Shown here one piece after another: positions 1-9,235 of a DNA stretch of 64,000 nucleotides. The stretch lies in contig JAJPJE010000053.1 of NCBI GenBank assembly GCA_021324365.1, positions 1 through 64,000 of the forward strand, in the 5' to 3' direction. The stretch is from Terriglobia bacterium. GTDB lineage: Bacteria > Acidobacteriota > Terriglobia > Terriglobales > Acidobacteriaceae. The notes under the pieces were generated by a model. It was given only the letters and a program-made list of their open reading frames with translations. It was not told where the DNA came from and did no database searches. Positions within the stretch are counted from its first letter, which is position 1. Each line of letters opens with the position of its first letter. Made by a program: the position numbers and the translations under genes.

Positions 1-30
1 CTTGTATGCACCTTGAACCAAAGAACTTTC

Positions 31-80
31 CCCACGGCCTTTCCGTGGTGGCTAAGGGCAATTACATACTGTCGCAATCG
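31..80. repeat. Hairpin plus GGCTAAG intergenic element
   Basis: CCACGG (32-37) pairs with CCGTGG (43-48) and is followed directly by GGCTAAGGG and then, about ten bases on, by TGTCGC. The same layout (palindrome, GGCTAA, short spacer, GCCGC-like end) is seen at 30665-30705. It is probably one copy of a dispersed intergenic element. The rest of 1-183 holds no gene that I can support; 137-180 is C-rich. Confidence 0.45.
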
Positions 81-183
81 CATTGATTACGCAAGTATAT
101 TATTGCCGAGCTAAGTCGTTTATTTTGCGGGACACACCCCGGCCCCTCCCCCTCTCCCGCAACGAGGGACCTGATACAGTGCT

Positions 184-597
184 TCACTCGCCCATGACTT
201 TGATCACCAGCCGTTTCGGCCGCTGTCCGTCAAACTCGGCGTAGAACACGCGCTGCCACGGTCCGAGATCGAGTTTGCCCTCCGTGATCGGCAGAATCAC
301 CTGGTGATGCACGAGAAGCGCTTTCAAGTGCGAGTCGCCGTTCGTCTCTCCGGTATTGTGATGGTGGTAATCTTCGCGAAAAGGCGCGAGCTCTTCCAGC
401 CATTTGTCGATGTCCTGGATCAGTCCGGACTCATTGTCGTTTACGTAAACACCTGCCGTGATGTGCATGGCGGACACCAGTACCATGCCTTCCTTGATGC
501 CGCTCTTTTTCACGGCGGCTTCCACCTGCGGCGTGATGTGAACGTATTCGCGGTGTTTCTTCGTGTTGAAGGTAAGGTGCTCAGTCAGGAAGCGCAT
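184..597 (-). CDS. YjbQ family protein (UPF0047)
   Basis: This 137-residue protein matches the whole length of the YjbQ/UPF0047 family (usually 130-140 residues). Family hallmarks are visible: a mid-protein [13 protein letters not shown] segment, the [18 protein letters not shown] stretch with clustered His, and the closing [15 protein letters not shown]. These His/Glu residues form the conserved pocket of the family. Some members have been linked to secondary thiamine-phosphate synthase activity in E. coli, but the physiological role remains unclear. No signal peptide is seen, so it should be cytoplasmic. It stands alone, with an acyltransferase on the other strand. The family call is sure; the substrate is not. 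Confidence 0.9.
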   Translation of the reverse strand: MRFLTEHLTFNTKKHREYVHITPQVEAAVKKSGIKEGMVLVSAMHITAGVYVNDNESGLIQDIDKWLEELAPFREDYHHHNTGETNGDSHLKALLVHHQVILPITEGKLDLGPWQRVFYAEFDGQRPKRLVIKVMGE

Positions 598-742
598 CGT
601 GGTCTCTCAGTCTATCAGCGACCCAGTCGAGAATTGAACGCAGAGAGCTGGCCCGCAACGGTAAATGAACCATGACTTGAGTAACCGCAAGTGACGTACC
701 TCACAGTCCGACATATTCCCAGATGACAAAATAACCGGGAAC

Positions 743-1471
743 ATGACTCTCACGACTGATGAGGCACACGTAGACGTGTGCGCAGTAGCAACGCATCACC
801 CAAAAGCTTCCAGCATCGTTAAGAGGTTGTACGCCAGCCTGCACAAGATCAGCGATTTCCTGAGAGATTTAAGCCTGGTGAGAACGGTCGTCTGTAACTG
901 GCGCAGCAATCTCCGTCCATTTTCCATCATGCTTTATCCAAAGACCCATTTCCATGTTGGACCAAATGCCAAAGTGATTCATAAAAGTGGACACCTGCGG
1001 ATCGGCCGCCGCTGGAGTGTTGCGCGGTTTCGACACTCTGAGTTGATAATTGCCGATGGGGGAACTCTTGAGGTGGGTGGCGAGAGCGAGATCTTTACGG
1101 GTTGCTCTATTATTGTCGATCCGGGCGCAACTCTGTCGCTCGGTTCCGGATGCGCAATTAACATGAATGCGCGAATCGCCGTATTCAATCGCGTGAGTAT
1201 CGGGAATCGAGCTTTGATTTCAGAGAATGTGACAATCCGCGACAGCGATAATCATGCTGTGACAGGTGGTTCAGAGGTAGTTTCGGCTCCGATTGCGATC
1301 GGCGACGACGTTTTGATTGGCGTGAATAGCACCATCCTCAAAGGGGTCTCGATCGGCGACGGCTGCGTAGTTGCCGCCGGTTCAGTCGTTACTCGCTCGT
1401 TTGAGCCGCGAATGTTGATCGGCGGGGTGCCAGCCAGAATCATCCGCGCAAACGTTAACTGGAAACCATGA
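743..1471 (+). CDS. Left-handed beta-helix acyltransferase
   Basis: The 242-residue product has a basic N-terminal region and then, from about residue 75, repeated hexapeptides of the left-handed beta-helix type (IGRRW, LEVGGESEIFTGCSI, LSLGSGCAINMNARI, VSIGNRALISENVTI). The end, IAIGDDVLIGVNSTILKGVSIGDGCVVAAGSVV followed by IGGVPARII, is typical of CatB/WbbJ-type O-acetyltransferases. His in the RDSDNHAV segment is at the place of the usual catalytic base. Such enzymes acetylate sugars of surface glycans or similar acceptors using acetyl-CoA. The acceptor cannot be read from the sequence, and the neighbours are not glycan genes. The N-terminal 70 residues are less typical and may hold an acceptor-binding part. 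Confidence 0.8.
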   Translation: MTLTTDEAHVDVCAVATHHPKASSIVKRLYASLHKISDFLRDLSLVRTVVCNWRSNLRPFSIMLYPKTHFHVGPNAKVIHKSGHLRIGRRWSVARFRHSELIIADGGTLEVGGESEIFTGCSIIVDPGATLSLGSGCAINMNARIAVFNRVSIGNRALISENVTIRDSDNHAVTGGSEVVSAPIAIGDDVLIGVNSTILKGVSIGDGCVVAAGSVVTRSFEPRMLIGGVPARIIRANVNWKP

Positions 1472-1576
1472 TTCGTAATGACCCCGACCCAACTAGCGTA
1501 GCCAGTCGTTGTGAGAGTCTCAACTTTCTTGTGAAATGTCTCGGAGAGTGACAAGGCGTTTAGGATGACCGCCCTC

Positions 1577-2557
1577 CTAACTTGCCCTCTCCGACGTTTC
1601 CGCCATTTCCTGTTGCAGCGCGTGCTCGATCTCCTGTACCTCGTTGCTGCTTAATTGCAAATCGCCGGCCTCAATGATGCCGGACACCTGCTGTCTGCTT
1701 CGCACGCCAACAATTGCCGCGGTCACTGCCGGATTCTTCAGCGTCCACGCGATGGCGACCTCGCCGGCCGTTCGCCCGTGACGTTTTCCAATTTCCGCCA
1801 GCACCGAGGCGAGTTGCAGGTTGCGGGAAAGCAGCGGTTCCTGAAAGTTAGGATTGTTTCGACGCCAGTCATCGACAGGGAATTGAGCAATGCGCTCACG
1901 AGTCATGGCGCCACTGAGCAAGCCCGAATACATGGGCGAATAGACGATCACGCCAATATGGTTCTGCGCTGCGAAAGGTAAAACAGACTCTTCGATCTCG
2001 CGCGACAGCAGAGAATAGCGAGGTTGTAACGAAGTAATCGGCGCGATCCGTTGTGCGCGCTTCATTTGCGCCACATTGAAATTGGACACGCCGATGTACC
2101 GAACTTTCCCTTGCTCTTTCAGTCGCGCCATCTCGGTCCAGCCTTCTTCGATTTCCTCATCCGGTTCGGGCCAGTGAATCTGGTACAGATCGATGACGTC
2201 CAGCTGCAAGCGCCGCAGGCTTGCCTCTACTTCGCGCCGGATCGAGTCTGCTTTGAGCGATGCTCCCACCGTGCGGCTCTCATCCCATACGCGCTCGCAT
2301 TTCGTAAAAATGTACGGGCGCTTGCTGCGGCCCTTCAGCGCACGCGCGACTACCTCTTCTGAATGGCCGAGGCCGTACACGGCGGCAGTATCGATCCAGT
2401 TGATCCCGCGGTCGAGTCCTTCGTGAATCGCGGCAATCGAGTCATTGTCATCTTGCGGACCCCAGGCGAACTTCCAGCCGCCTCCACCCATGGCCCATGC
2501 GCCAATTCCGATTCGCGTGATTCGAAGATCGCTGTTACCGAGTGTCCGAGTTTGCAT
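1577..2557 (-). CDS. Aldo/keto reductase
   Basis: The 326-residue protein is a standard single-domain AKR barrel. The catalytic tetrad is visible: Asp in NWIDTAAVYG, Tyr in the same segment, Lys in FTKCE and His in YQIHWPEPD. The C-terminal NADPH-binding region (AIVGVRSRQQV) is also present. It starts with MQTRTLGNSDLRITRIGIGAWAMG, a common start in this family of L-glyceraldehyde-3-phosphate reductase/general stress AKRs. It should reduce aldehydes or ketones with NADPH in the cytoplasm. It is a single gene, divergent from the PQQ dehydrogenase gene at 2746, so a shared control region (2558-2745) is possible. The natural substrate cannot be deduced. Confidence 0.92.
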   Translation of the reverse strand: MQTRTLGNSDLRITRIGIGAWAMGGGGWKFAWGPQDDNDSIAAIHEGLDRGINWIDTAAVYGLGHSEEVVARALKGRSKRPYIFTKCERVWDESRTVGASLKADSIRREVEASLRRLQLDVIDLYQIHWPEPDEEIEEGWTEMARLKEQGKVRYIGVSNFNVAQMKRAQRIAPITSLQPRYSLLSREIEESVLPFAAQNHIGVIVYSPMYSGLLSGAMTRERIAQFPVDDWRRNNPNFQEPLLSRNLQLASVLAEIGKRHGRTAGEVAIAWTLKNPAVTAAIVGVRSRQQVSGIIEAGDLQLSSNEVQEIEHALQQEMAETSERAS

Positions 2558-2745
2558 TTATCAAGGCTCCTTACCAAGAGTGCAACTAATGGATGAACGA
2601 ATGCCGTGATTAGACTGCGCTTAACATAACTTAATACAGGACGGGCACGCTGCAGAATTGGGACCGGGAATCACGAATGCATCTTTTCTGGACCATTCGG
2701 CCATGAAAAGACAGAATATCCCGCACAGAAGGGATCACTTAATTC

Positions 2746-4857
2746 ATGCGGATTAGCTTCGTTAAGTTGGTTATCGGTGTAATCATCGCCTGCACCTTTG
2801 CTCTGGCACAGTCCGATCATAGTCCTTCTGCGGCTTCTTCGAATGCGGACTGGTCCGTCTACGGCGGCAATCTCGAGTCGACGCACTATTCGACGCTCTC
2901 CCAAATCAACCGCAGCAACGTCAGCCAGCTCACTGTTGCTTGGACGTACGACTCAGGCGAAAGCGGTGGATTGCAGACGAGCCCAATCATAGTCGACGGC
3001 ATTCTTTACGCGTACACGCCCACCCAGAAAGTTATTGCGCTCGATGCGGACACGGGCAAGTTGTGCTGGAAATTCGACTCTGGAATCAATGGCACGCAAC
3101 CGGCTCGTGGCCTTGCATACTGGACGGACGGCAAGGACCGCCGAATCATCGCCGGCATAATGAATTACGTTTATGCGCTCGACGCGGCGACAGGGCATCC
3201 GGTTGCAAGCTTCGGCCACAATGGCCGCATCGACCTGCGCGAGGGCTTGGGACGGGCACCGGAGAAGCAATCCATCGCGCTTACCAGTCCGCCGATCGTA
3301 TATAAGGACCTGTTCATTGTGGGCGGACGCGAGCCGGAGACCCTGCCAGCTCCTCCCGGAGACATTCGCGCATACGACGTGCGCACGGGGAAGATGCGTT
3401 GGATCTTTCATACCATTCCGCATCCCGGCGAACTTGGTCACGACACCTGGCCCAAGGACGCATGGAAGACCAGCGGCGCGGCAAACAACTGGGCAGGCAT
3501 GTCGATCGATCCTTACCGCGGCATCGTCTATGTGCCCACCGGATCGGCGGCTTTCGACTTCTACGGCGCCGATCGCGTTGGCGATGACCTATTCGCCAAT
3601 TGCCTGATTGCTCTGAATGCCGAGACTGGTGAACGCGTTTGGCATTTTCAGGGAGTCAAGCACGATATCTGGGATCGTGACTTTCCTTCGCCGCCGGTAC
3701 TCATGACCGTCCACCGCGACGGCAAGACCATTGATGCCGTTGCTCAGCCCACCAAACAGGGTTTCGTGTATCTCTTCGACCGGACCAATGGAAAGCCGCT
3801 CTTCCCGATCGAATATCACGACTATCCCGCCAGCAATGTTCCGGGAGAAGTAGCTGCGAAAACACAGCCGCTGCCACTGAAACCGGTGCCGTTTGCGCGG
3901 CAACGTTTGACAGAAGACTTGCTGACCAACCGTACGCCGGAAGCGCATAAGTGGGCGCTGCAGCAGTTCCGTAACTTTCGCAGTGATGGTCAGTTTGTGC
4001 CGTTGTCAGTGGGGAAAGACACCGTGTTTTTTCCCGGTTTCGACGGCGGAGCCGAGTGGGGTGGATCCGCGGTCGATCCCTCGACTGGCATTCTCTACGT
4101 GAACGCCAACGACATTGCCTGGACGGCCAGCCTCGCCGAAAACACGGAACACGATATAACGGGAAAGACCATTTATCAGAACCAGTGCAGCGTCTGCCAT
4201 CGCGATAGCCGCGCCGGCTCGCCTCCGGATCTTCCGTCCCTGATCGACATCGGCCGCCGGATGAGTGCGGCCGATATCGCGCACGTCATCAACACCGGTA
4301 AGGGTCGCATGCCGGCCTTCAACCAGATCCAGGGAGATCAGTTGTCGGCGCTGATTGCATATCTCACGAGCGGTGAAAACAAAGACCTGGCGGGCAAAGA
4401 CGGAGCCGTCGAGATGAAGTACCGTTTCACTGGATACCACCGCTTCTACGATCCCGACGGTTACCCGGCGGTCGCTCCCCCGTGGGGTACCCTCAACGCG
4501 ATCGATATGAACACTGGCGAGTACGTGTGGAAGATACCTCTTGGCGAATATCCTGACCTTGTTGCGAAGGGCATCAAGAACACTGGAACAGAAAATTACG
4601 GCGGACCCATTGTGACCGCAGGTGGACTGTTGTTTATCGGCGCGACGAACTTCGATCGCAAATTCCGTGCCTTCGACAAATCCACTGGAAAGTTGCTCTG
4701 GGAAACAACGCTGCCGTTCTCAGCAAACGCGACCCCTGCGACCTACGAGATCAACGGGCGGCAGTACATCGTGATCGCCGCCGGCGGAGGCAAAGATCCA
4801 AAATTCGGATCCGGAGGTATTTACGTATCCTTCACGCTTCCTGCAGCGCGAAAATGA
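2746..4857 (+). CDS. PQQ-dependent dehydrogenase with internal cytochrome c domain
   Basis: The 703-residue protein starts with a signal peptide (ends near FALAQS) and then carries PQQ-type beta-propeller repeats, for example VIALDADTGKLCWKFD, VYALDAATGHPVASFG, LIALNAETGERVWHFQ and FRAFDKSTGKLLWETT. Inside the propeller, at about residue 481, lies CSVCH, a haem c site with a downstream GRMPAF Met-containing segment. The layout is that of a periplasmic quinohaemoprotein that oxidises a sugar or alcohol and passes electrons through its own haem to the respiratory chain. The neighbours are tannase and beta-glucosidase genes, so an aromatic, quinate-like or sugar substrate is reasonable but unproven. 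It converges with the tannase gene with a 7-base gap. Confidence 0.9.
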   Translation: MRISFVKLVIGVIIACTFALAQSDHSPSAASSNADWSVYGGNLESTHYSTLSQINRSNVSQLTVAWTYDSGESGGLQTSPIIVDGILYAYTPTQKVIALDADTGKLCWKFDSGINGTQPARGLAYWTDGKDRRIIAGIMNYVYALDAATGHPVASFGHNGRIDLREGLGRAPEKQSIALTSPPIVYKDLFIVGGREPETLPAPPGDIRAYDVRTGKMRWIFHTIPHPGELGHDTWPKDAWKTSGAANNWAGMSIDPYRGIVYVPTGSAAFDFYGADRVGDDLFANCLIALNAETGERVWHFQGVKHDIWDRDFPSPPVLMTVHRDGKTIDAVAQPTKQGFVYLFDRTNGKPLFPIEYHDYPASNVPGEVAAKTQPLPLKPVPFARQRLTEDLLTNRTPEAHKWALQQFRNFRSDGQFVPLSVGKDTVFFPGFDGGAEWGGSAVDPSTGILYVNANDIAWTASLAENTEHDITGKTIYQNQCSVCHRDSRAGSPPDLPSLIDIGRRMSAADIAHVINTGKGRMPAFNQIQGDQLSALIAYLTSGENKDLAGKDGAVEMKYRFTGYHRFYDPDGYPAVAPPWGTLNAIDMNTGEYVWKIPLGEYPDLVAKGIKNTGTENYGGPIVTAGGLLFIGATNFDRKFRAFDKSTGKLLWETTLPFSANATPATYEINGRQYIVIAAGGGKDPKFGSGGIYVSFTLPAARK

Positions 4858-4864
4858 ATTGCGT

Positions 4865-6469
4865 TTATCTCTCGGGCTGACAGCTGAAGTTTGCGGCATC
4901 GTTTGGATCGCCGCTGCCTTTGTATTTCGACACTAGCGGATAGACACAAAGTGGACGCGTCATCGTTATGCGCTCCGGTTTGTCAGGCGAGTGTTTCGAG
5001 GCAATGATTGTGCCCGGTGCGGTTCCCGTCTCAACCCAGTGTTCGAGTGCGGCTGCGACACCGCGTTCCGGATCGTCGAAGTTCAACTCACCTACCGCTC
5101 CGAATGAATCGGCTCCGGGACCGCCGGAACAATGTTGCATTCCCGGTACCATATAGAGCCGCACGAATGATGGCACGTCGCGCTTGCCCATCGTCGCAAT
5201 CACGCTTTCGAAATAGTCGATGGTGTTCAGCGCCGGAATAGCCGGATCGTTCCACCCGTGGTAAAGAATCAGTTTCCCGCCTCTGGCTTTGAATGACTTC
5301 AAATCCGGATTGGTGGCATCCAAGGCGCCAGCAGTCTGTTCGGTGGCCTTGGCCAGCGCCGGATGAAGAGAAAACGTCTTCACGTCCCAGTCCGGTTTAT
5401 CGAACACCATGTCGGAGAAGTACCCTTTGGCGAAAAACGCTATCAGAGCTTTCTGTGGAGACGGACCTGTAATCCAAATTCCCCAACCGCCCGGGCCTTC
5501 CTCCGCGCCGGGTAGATAACCGGGAAAGAGTTGCCGGCCTTTTGCGTCGACGATACCGCGATAGATCGTCCTGAGCGTCGCGATCTGCTTTTCTGTCAGA
5601 CAACGGTCGGCGTTTTCACCCGTCTTGCAGGCAATTCCTGAAGGATCGAAGTGGCATTGCCTGGGATCGTTCAGAATTCCGTCTTTGACGCCATCTTTGG
5701 TATCGCAGGCCGCATTCACTGCGGAGGCGATTACCGCAATCTTTGCAGGAGGGATAAAACTCTCAGGATCTGCCGACAATGCCTGTGTGTCGACGGCGGC
5801 GAGGGTCAGCAGGCGCGTCCAGTAGTTCGCTGGGGCACCGGCAAGAATTCCATCGTAATCCTCTGGATAGCGCTGTGCCTCCATCAGGGCCTCGCGGCCT
5901 CCGTCGGAACATCCCGCGAAGTAAGAGCGCCGTGCCGGTTTTGCGTAATATGCCTGGACGACAGCTTTCGCAACGCGAGTCATCTCGTGAATTCCGCGGT
6001 AGCCGAAATCTGCAATCTTTTCGGGATGTCCGAGCGCCCACTCGGCATCGATGGGACTGCCGGTGTGGCCGGTGTCGGTTGCCGTTGCAGCGTAACCTTT
6101 GCTCATCGCGTAGCCAATCTGCTGATAATCGATCAATCCCGCGAATCCGCCATTTCCAATGCCCTGTAGTTTTCCATTCCAGTCGGTGACGGGGAGCCAG
6201 ACCTCCAGTTTTATATCCGAGTCTGGTGTGGGCTTCGCTTCGGCAACAACGCGACAGAATTGTGGAAGGCTCTTATAAAAAGCTGAGATATTCACTCCGC
6301 TGAACGGCGCAGGAGGGCCGTTGAAGGTCCCCGCAGGTACCACTTTCGCAAGCGTGATGGTGGCGTCTGAGATCTTTAAGTTGGCGAGAAGCTCGCAAGA
6401 ATCCTGCGTAAAGGCAGAGGCGGAAAAGAGCAAAAGAGATCCGAGCAGACAAGCGTGCAACCGCTTCAT
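4865..6469 (-). CDS. Tannase/feruloyl esterase family protein
   Basis: I place the start at 6469 (MKRLHACLLGSLLLF), which gives a clean signal peptide ending near SAFTQDS; a start 18 bases upstream would put six residues before it. The mature protein of about 515 residues fits the tannase family. The nucleophile is the Ser of the GCSDGG motif in YFAGCSDGGREALMEAQRYP, the Asp is in YHGWNDPAIPALNTIDYF and the His in VPGMQHCSGG. Several Cys fit the structural disulfides of the family. It should hydrolyse ester bonds of plant phenolics (gallate or ferulate esters) outside the inner membrane. Together with the PQQ dehydrogenase and GH3 genes it suggests plant-matter breakdown. Confidence 0.9.
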   Translation of the reverse strand: MKRLHACLLGSLLLFSASAFTQDSCELLANLKISDATITLAKVVPAGTFNGPPAPFSGVNISAFYKSLPQFCRVVAEAKPTPDSDIKLEVWLPVTDWNGKLQGIGNGGFAGLIDYQQIGYAMSKGYAATATDTGHTGSPIDAEWALGHPEKIADFGYRGIHEMTRVAKAVVQAYYAKPARRSYFAGCSDGGREALMEAQRYPEDYDGILAGAPANYWTRLLTLAAVDTQALSADPESFIPPAKIAVIASAVNAACDTKDGVKDGILNDPRQCHFDPSGIACKTGENADRCLTEKQIATLRTIYRGIVDAKGRQLFPGYLPGAEEGPGGWGIWITGPSPQKALIAFFAKGYFSDMVFDKPDWDVKTFSLHPALAKATEQTAGALDATNPDLKSFKARGGKLILYHGWNDPAIPALNTIDYFESVIATMGKRDVPSFVRLYMVPGMQHCSGGPGADSFGAVGELNFDDPERGVAAALEHWVETGTAPGTIIASKHSPDKPERITMTRPLCVYPLVSKYKGSGDPNDAANFSCQPER

Positions 6470-6515
6470 TATTGCTCCTATTGACACTGCAAATTCGCAG
6501 GAATTGTATACCTCA

Positions 6516-6557
6516 GAGTGGCAAAAGCTGAGTGCTGAGTGGCAAAAGTTGAGCGCA
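6516..6557. repeat. 21-bp tandem duplication
   Basis: Two adjacent 21-base units (6516-6536 and 6537-6557) share the core GAGTGGCAAAAG followed by (C/T)TGAG(T/C)GC, differing at only a few positions. They lie between the tannase start and the GH3 end. No coding role is seen. Confidence 0.7.
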
Positions 6558-6649
6558 GAGCAGGATTGGGCGCAAAGACTTCTTCAATCTTGGGTGGGGT
6601 TCTGTGCTGTTGCTGCGGACTTTGTTTGACTAAATGGAAGCGGATCGGA

Positions 6650-6681
6650 TCCCACGTCTGCTAAAAATTGCAGACGTGGGA
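6650..6681. repeat. Perfect 12-bp inverted repeat after the GH3 gene
   Basis: TCCCACGTCTGC (6650-6661) and GCAGACGTGGGA (6670-6681) are exact complements around an 8-base AT-rich loop. The hairpin lies 15 bases past the stop of the minus-strand GH3 gene. No U-tract follows in that direction, so it is not a classic intrinsic terminator. It may protect the 3' end or be an intergenic repeat like the hairpin at 24249. Confidence 0.6.
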
Positions 6682-6695
6682 CACCAGATACTTGA

Positions 6696-8912
6696 TTACT
6701 TCAGATCGACGTTCTGCTTCAGCGGAAGATCCTGTGACGATCCGCCAACCATGAACGTGTACGATCCCGGCACCAGCTTCCAGGAATTCGCGCCTTCGTC
6801 GAAGATCGACAGATATTTCGGATCGATCGACACTTCGACATTCTTGCTTTCGCCTGGATTCAGTTGAACTTTGCTCCAGCCCACCAATCGTTTCGGAGGT
6901 TCGTTCGCGCTTGCCGGAAGGGCTACGTAGATCTCGGCGACCTCAGCGCCCGCACGCGCGCCAGTATTCTTCACCTCGAAACTGACGGAGGGCGAATTGC
7001 CGGGCGTGACCTTGAGCCCCGAGTAGCCATAGGTGGTGTACGAGAGTCCGTAGCCGAACGGGAAGAGCACCGGCTGCTTCTCGGCGTCGTACCACTTATA
7101 GCCGACCTTCAGCCCCTCGTCGTAGTTGACGCTGAACGTAGGTTTCGCTTCACCGGTGCGCATCACCGCTGCACGCCCTTGTGCTCCCGGAGGAGGCGTA
7201 ACCAGTTTCGGATGTGGCAAATCTTCGACGCTACGTGGGAATGTCATCGGCAACTTGGCCGAAGGATTCACATCTCCGAAGAGAACGTTCGCAATGGCAT
7301 CCGCACCCTTGCTTCCCGGATACCACGCTTCGAGTATGCCGGATATTTTATCCACCCACGGCATCGTAACTGCCGTGCCGCTCTCGATGACAACGATGGT
7401 ATGCGGATTGGCGGCGGCGACTTGCTCGATCAGCGCATCCTGATTCTCTGGCAGCGAAAGATTCGGCAGGTCCATGCCCTCGCTCTCCCACTGGTGGGCA
7501 AAGACGATGGCGACATCGGAGTTCTTTGCTAGCGCTGCGGCGGATTCCGGATTTTCACCGGAATCGAACTGCACCTTCGCTCCCGGGACTTTCGCAGCGA
7601 CTGCTTTCAACGGAGCATTGGGGAACCACACATGTTCTTGCCAGCGGCGGGGTGGTCCCGGAGGATCAACCTGGGCAGAGCCTCCGCCGGAAAGCACACC
7701 ACTATCGGCATGCGATCCAATTATCGCGATGGACCGCACGCTCTCGCGATTCAGGGGCAGTATGTTGTTGGCATTCTTCAGCAGGACGATGCTCTGCTCT
7801 TCCAGCTTGCGCGCGATTTCGAATCCGCCTTCGACATCCACTACGGATTTCTGAGTTGGATAATCCACGATTCCGCTGGCGAATTCCGATCTCAGAACCC
7901 GTCGCGCGTGATCATCGAGCTGCGCCATCGGAACCTGCCCCGACTGTACCGCCTGCTTCAATTTGTCACCGTAGAACTCATCCATGGGCTCTTCGTTATC
8001 CAAACCAGCAGCAGAAGCTTTCACCGTGCTGTGGGTCCCGCCCCAATCAGAGACGACAAATCCAGGAAACTTCCAGTCGTCCTTTAGGACGTCGGTAAGC
8101 AGATATTTATTCTCGCAGGCGAAATCACCGTTTACGGCGTTATAGGAGCACATCACCGCGCCGGGTTGACCGATCGAGATGCCGATCTCAAACGCCAGCA
8201 GGTCTGTTTCGCGGAGCGCGCGTTTGCTGATGATGACATTCACGGAATTGCGCCCGCTCTCCTGGTCATTGGCGGCGTAGTGCTTGATATCGCCGATCAC
8301 GTGCTGTGCCTGCTCGCACTTGATGCGATTGCCAACCAGTGTGCCGGCAAGAATGGGATCTTCGCCCATGTATTCGAAGGTGCGGCCATTGCGCGGTTCG
8401 CGCGTAATGTTCACGCCGCCGCCAAGGGTCATGTTGTAGCCCTGCGCGCGCAGTTCCCGCCCAATCAGCGCGCCGTATTCGCAGGCTGCCTGCGGGTCCC
8501 AACTGGCTGCCGATCCGACATTCGAGGGCAGAGCAGTCGAGTAGCGGCCATTTTCGGCGCTGCTGCGCACACCGTATGCGGCGTCGCTCATCTGGATGAT
8601 AGGAATACCCAGCCGCGGAATGCCCACTACGAAACCTGCGCCGCCATTGCCAAGGTACGCGTTGGGACGGGGCTTACCCCACCCAGGCATGCCGTTGCCA
8701 TGTACAAGGTCGATCTTCTCGTCCAGCGTGAGCTCTTTCAGCACGAGGTCGGCGCGCTGGTCCGATGACAGGCTCTGGTTCATCCACGGGTAGCTCTTGA
8801 TCTTTTCTTCCTCGGCATTGTGCAACCGGTGCTGGCCAACAGCAGCGGGAATGGAGAACAGCATCAAGACAGACGCAAATACTGCGAGAAGCAGACGATC
8901 GGGCTTATGCAT
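6696..8912 (-). CDS. GH3 beta-glucosidase, secreted
   Basis: The 738-residue protein has a signal peptide (MHKPDRLLLAVFASVLMLFSI, ending near AVGQH), a GH3 N-terminal barrel, the alpha/beta C-terminal domain and a fibronectin III-like end (from about residue 640). The nucleophile is the Asp of FVVSDWGG. Substrate-binding KHYAANDQESGR is present and the GEGS-like segment is VSDWGGTHS to GLDNEEPMD. The length fits BglX-like enzymes that release terminal beta-glucose (or xylose) from oligosaccharides in the periplasm. It is transcribed alone on the minus strand. The exact sugar specificity cannot be read from the sequence. Confidence 0.92.
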   Translation of the reverse strand: MHKPDRLLLAVFASVLMLFSIPAAVGQHRLHNAEEEKIKSYPWMNQSLSSDQRADLVLKELTLDEKIDLVHGNGMPGWGKPRPNAYLGNGGAGFVVGIPRLGIPIIQMSDAAYGVRSSAENGRYSTALPSNVGSAASWDPQAACEYGALIGRELRAQGYNMTLGGGVNITREPRNGRTFEYMGEDPILAGTLVGNRIKCEQAQHVIGDIKHYAANDQESGRNSVNVIISKRALRETDLLAFEIGISIGQPGAVMCSYNAVNGDFACENKYLLTDVLKDDWKFPGFVVSDWGGTHSTVKASAAGLDNEEPMDEFYGDKLKQAVQSGQVPMAQLDDHARRVLRSEFASGIVDYPTQKSVVDVEGGFEIARKLEEQSIVLLKNANNILPLNRESVRSIAIIGSHADSGVLSGGGSAQVDPPGPPRRWQEHVWFPNAPLKAVAAKVPGAKVQFDSGENPESAAALAKNSDVAIVFAHQWESEGMDLPNLSLPENQDALIEQVAAANPHTIVVIESGTAVTMPWVDKISGILEAWYPGSKGADAIANVLFGDVNPSAKLPMTFPRSVEDLPHPKLVTPPPGAQGRAAVMRTGEAKPTFSVNYDEGLKVGYKWYDAEKQPVLFPFGYGLSYTTYGYSGLKVTPGNSPSVSFEVKNTGARAGAEVAEIYVALPASANEPPKRLVGWSKVQLNPGESKNVEVSIDPKYLSIFDEGANSWKLVPGSYTFMVGGSSQDLPLKQNVDLK

Positions 8913-8998
8913 GGTTTAGTTGAGTATCCTCGGCAACTTATAGTTCGCTACATCATACCCGCTGACTTGGGGAGTCAGAGTATGCTTAACATATCTTT

Positions 8999-9030
8999 AG
9001 GTTTGTGACTCGGGAGGTTTGTGACTCGGG
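8999..9030. repeat. Exact 16-bp tandem duplication
   Basis: AGGTTTGTGACTCGGG occurs twice in a row with no mismatch, between the GH3 start and the cys leader. It may be a recent slippage or two adjacent binding sites. Confidence 0.75.
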
Positions 9031-9082
9031 CGAGGTTGTGAACCAAAGAGTCGGCATTTCGAACTATTTATTTCAATCACGC

Positions 9083-9094
9083 GCAGGTACCTGC
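9083..9094. promoter_or_regulatory. Palindrome upstream of the cys leader
   Basis: GCAGGTACCTGC is a perfect 12-base palindrome 20 bases upstream of the leader ATG. It is followed by TAATCT, a possible -10 box with TG ahead of it. It could be an operator at the cysKE promoter. The -35 is unclear. Confidence 0.3.
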
Positions 9095-9113
9095 TAATCT
9101 AATGCGGTAGACA

Positions 9114-9188
9114 ATGATTCTTACGTCCTCAATCATGCCCTGCTGTTGTTGTCTGTGCATCTGTACTTGTGTGCCGCGGGCGGATTGA
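9114..9188 (+). CDS. Cys-rich leader peptide of cysKE
   Basis: This ORF of 24 codons (ATG 9114, TGA 9186-9188) contains seven Cys codons, four of them in a row (9141-9152), giving the core PCCCCLCICTC. It ends just before a strong terminator and about 115 bases before cysK. A ribosome starved of Cys-tRNA would stall inside 9141-9170 and leave the antiterminator arm starting at 9178 free. A ribosome reaching the stop would cover that arm. The ribosome binding site is weak (GGTAG three bases before ATG). I expect the peptide itself to have no function. Cys-rich leader ORFs are known before cysteine genes in actinobacteria; here it is seen in a different phylum. Confidence 0.82.
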   Translation: MILTSSIMPCCCCLCICTCVPRAD

Positions 9189-9235
9189 GGAGCTCAGCAA
9201 TCGATAAAGCGTAAAACAGGATTCCTCAACGGCCC
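9178..9235 (+). promoter_or_regulatory. Antiterminator of the cysKE attenuator
   Basis: TTGAGGA (9185-9191), which includes the leader stop codon, pairs exactly with TCCTCAA (9223-9229). Beyond a small internal loop, GGGC (9178-9181) pairs with GCCC (9232-9235). This uses bases of the 5' arm of the terminator (9228-9239), so the two structures exclude each other. Confidence 0.72.
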
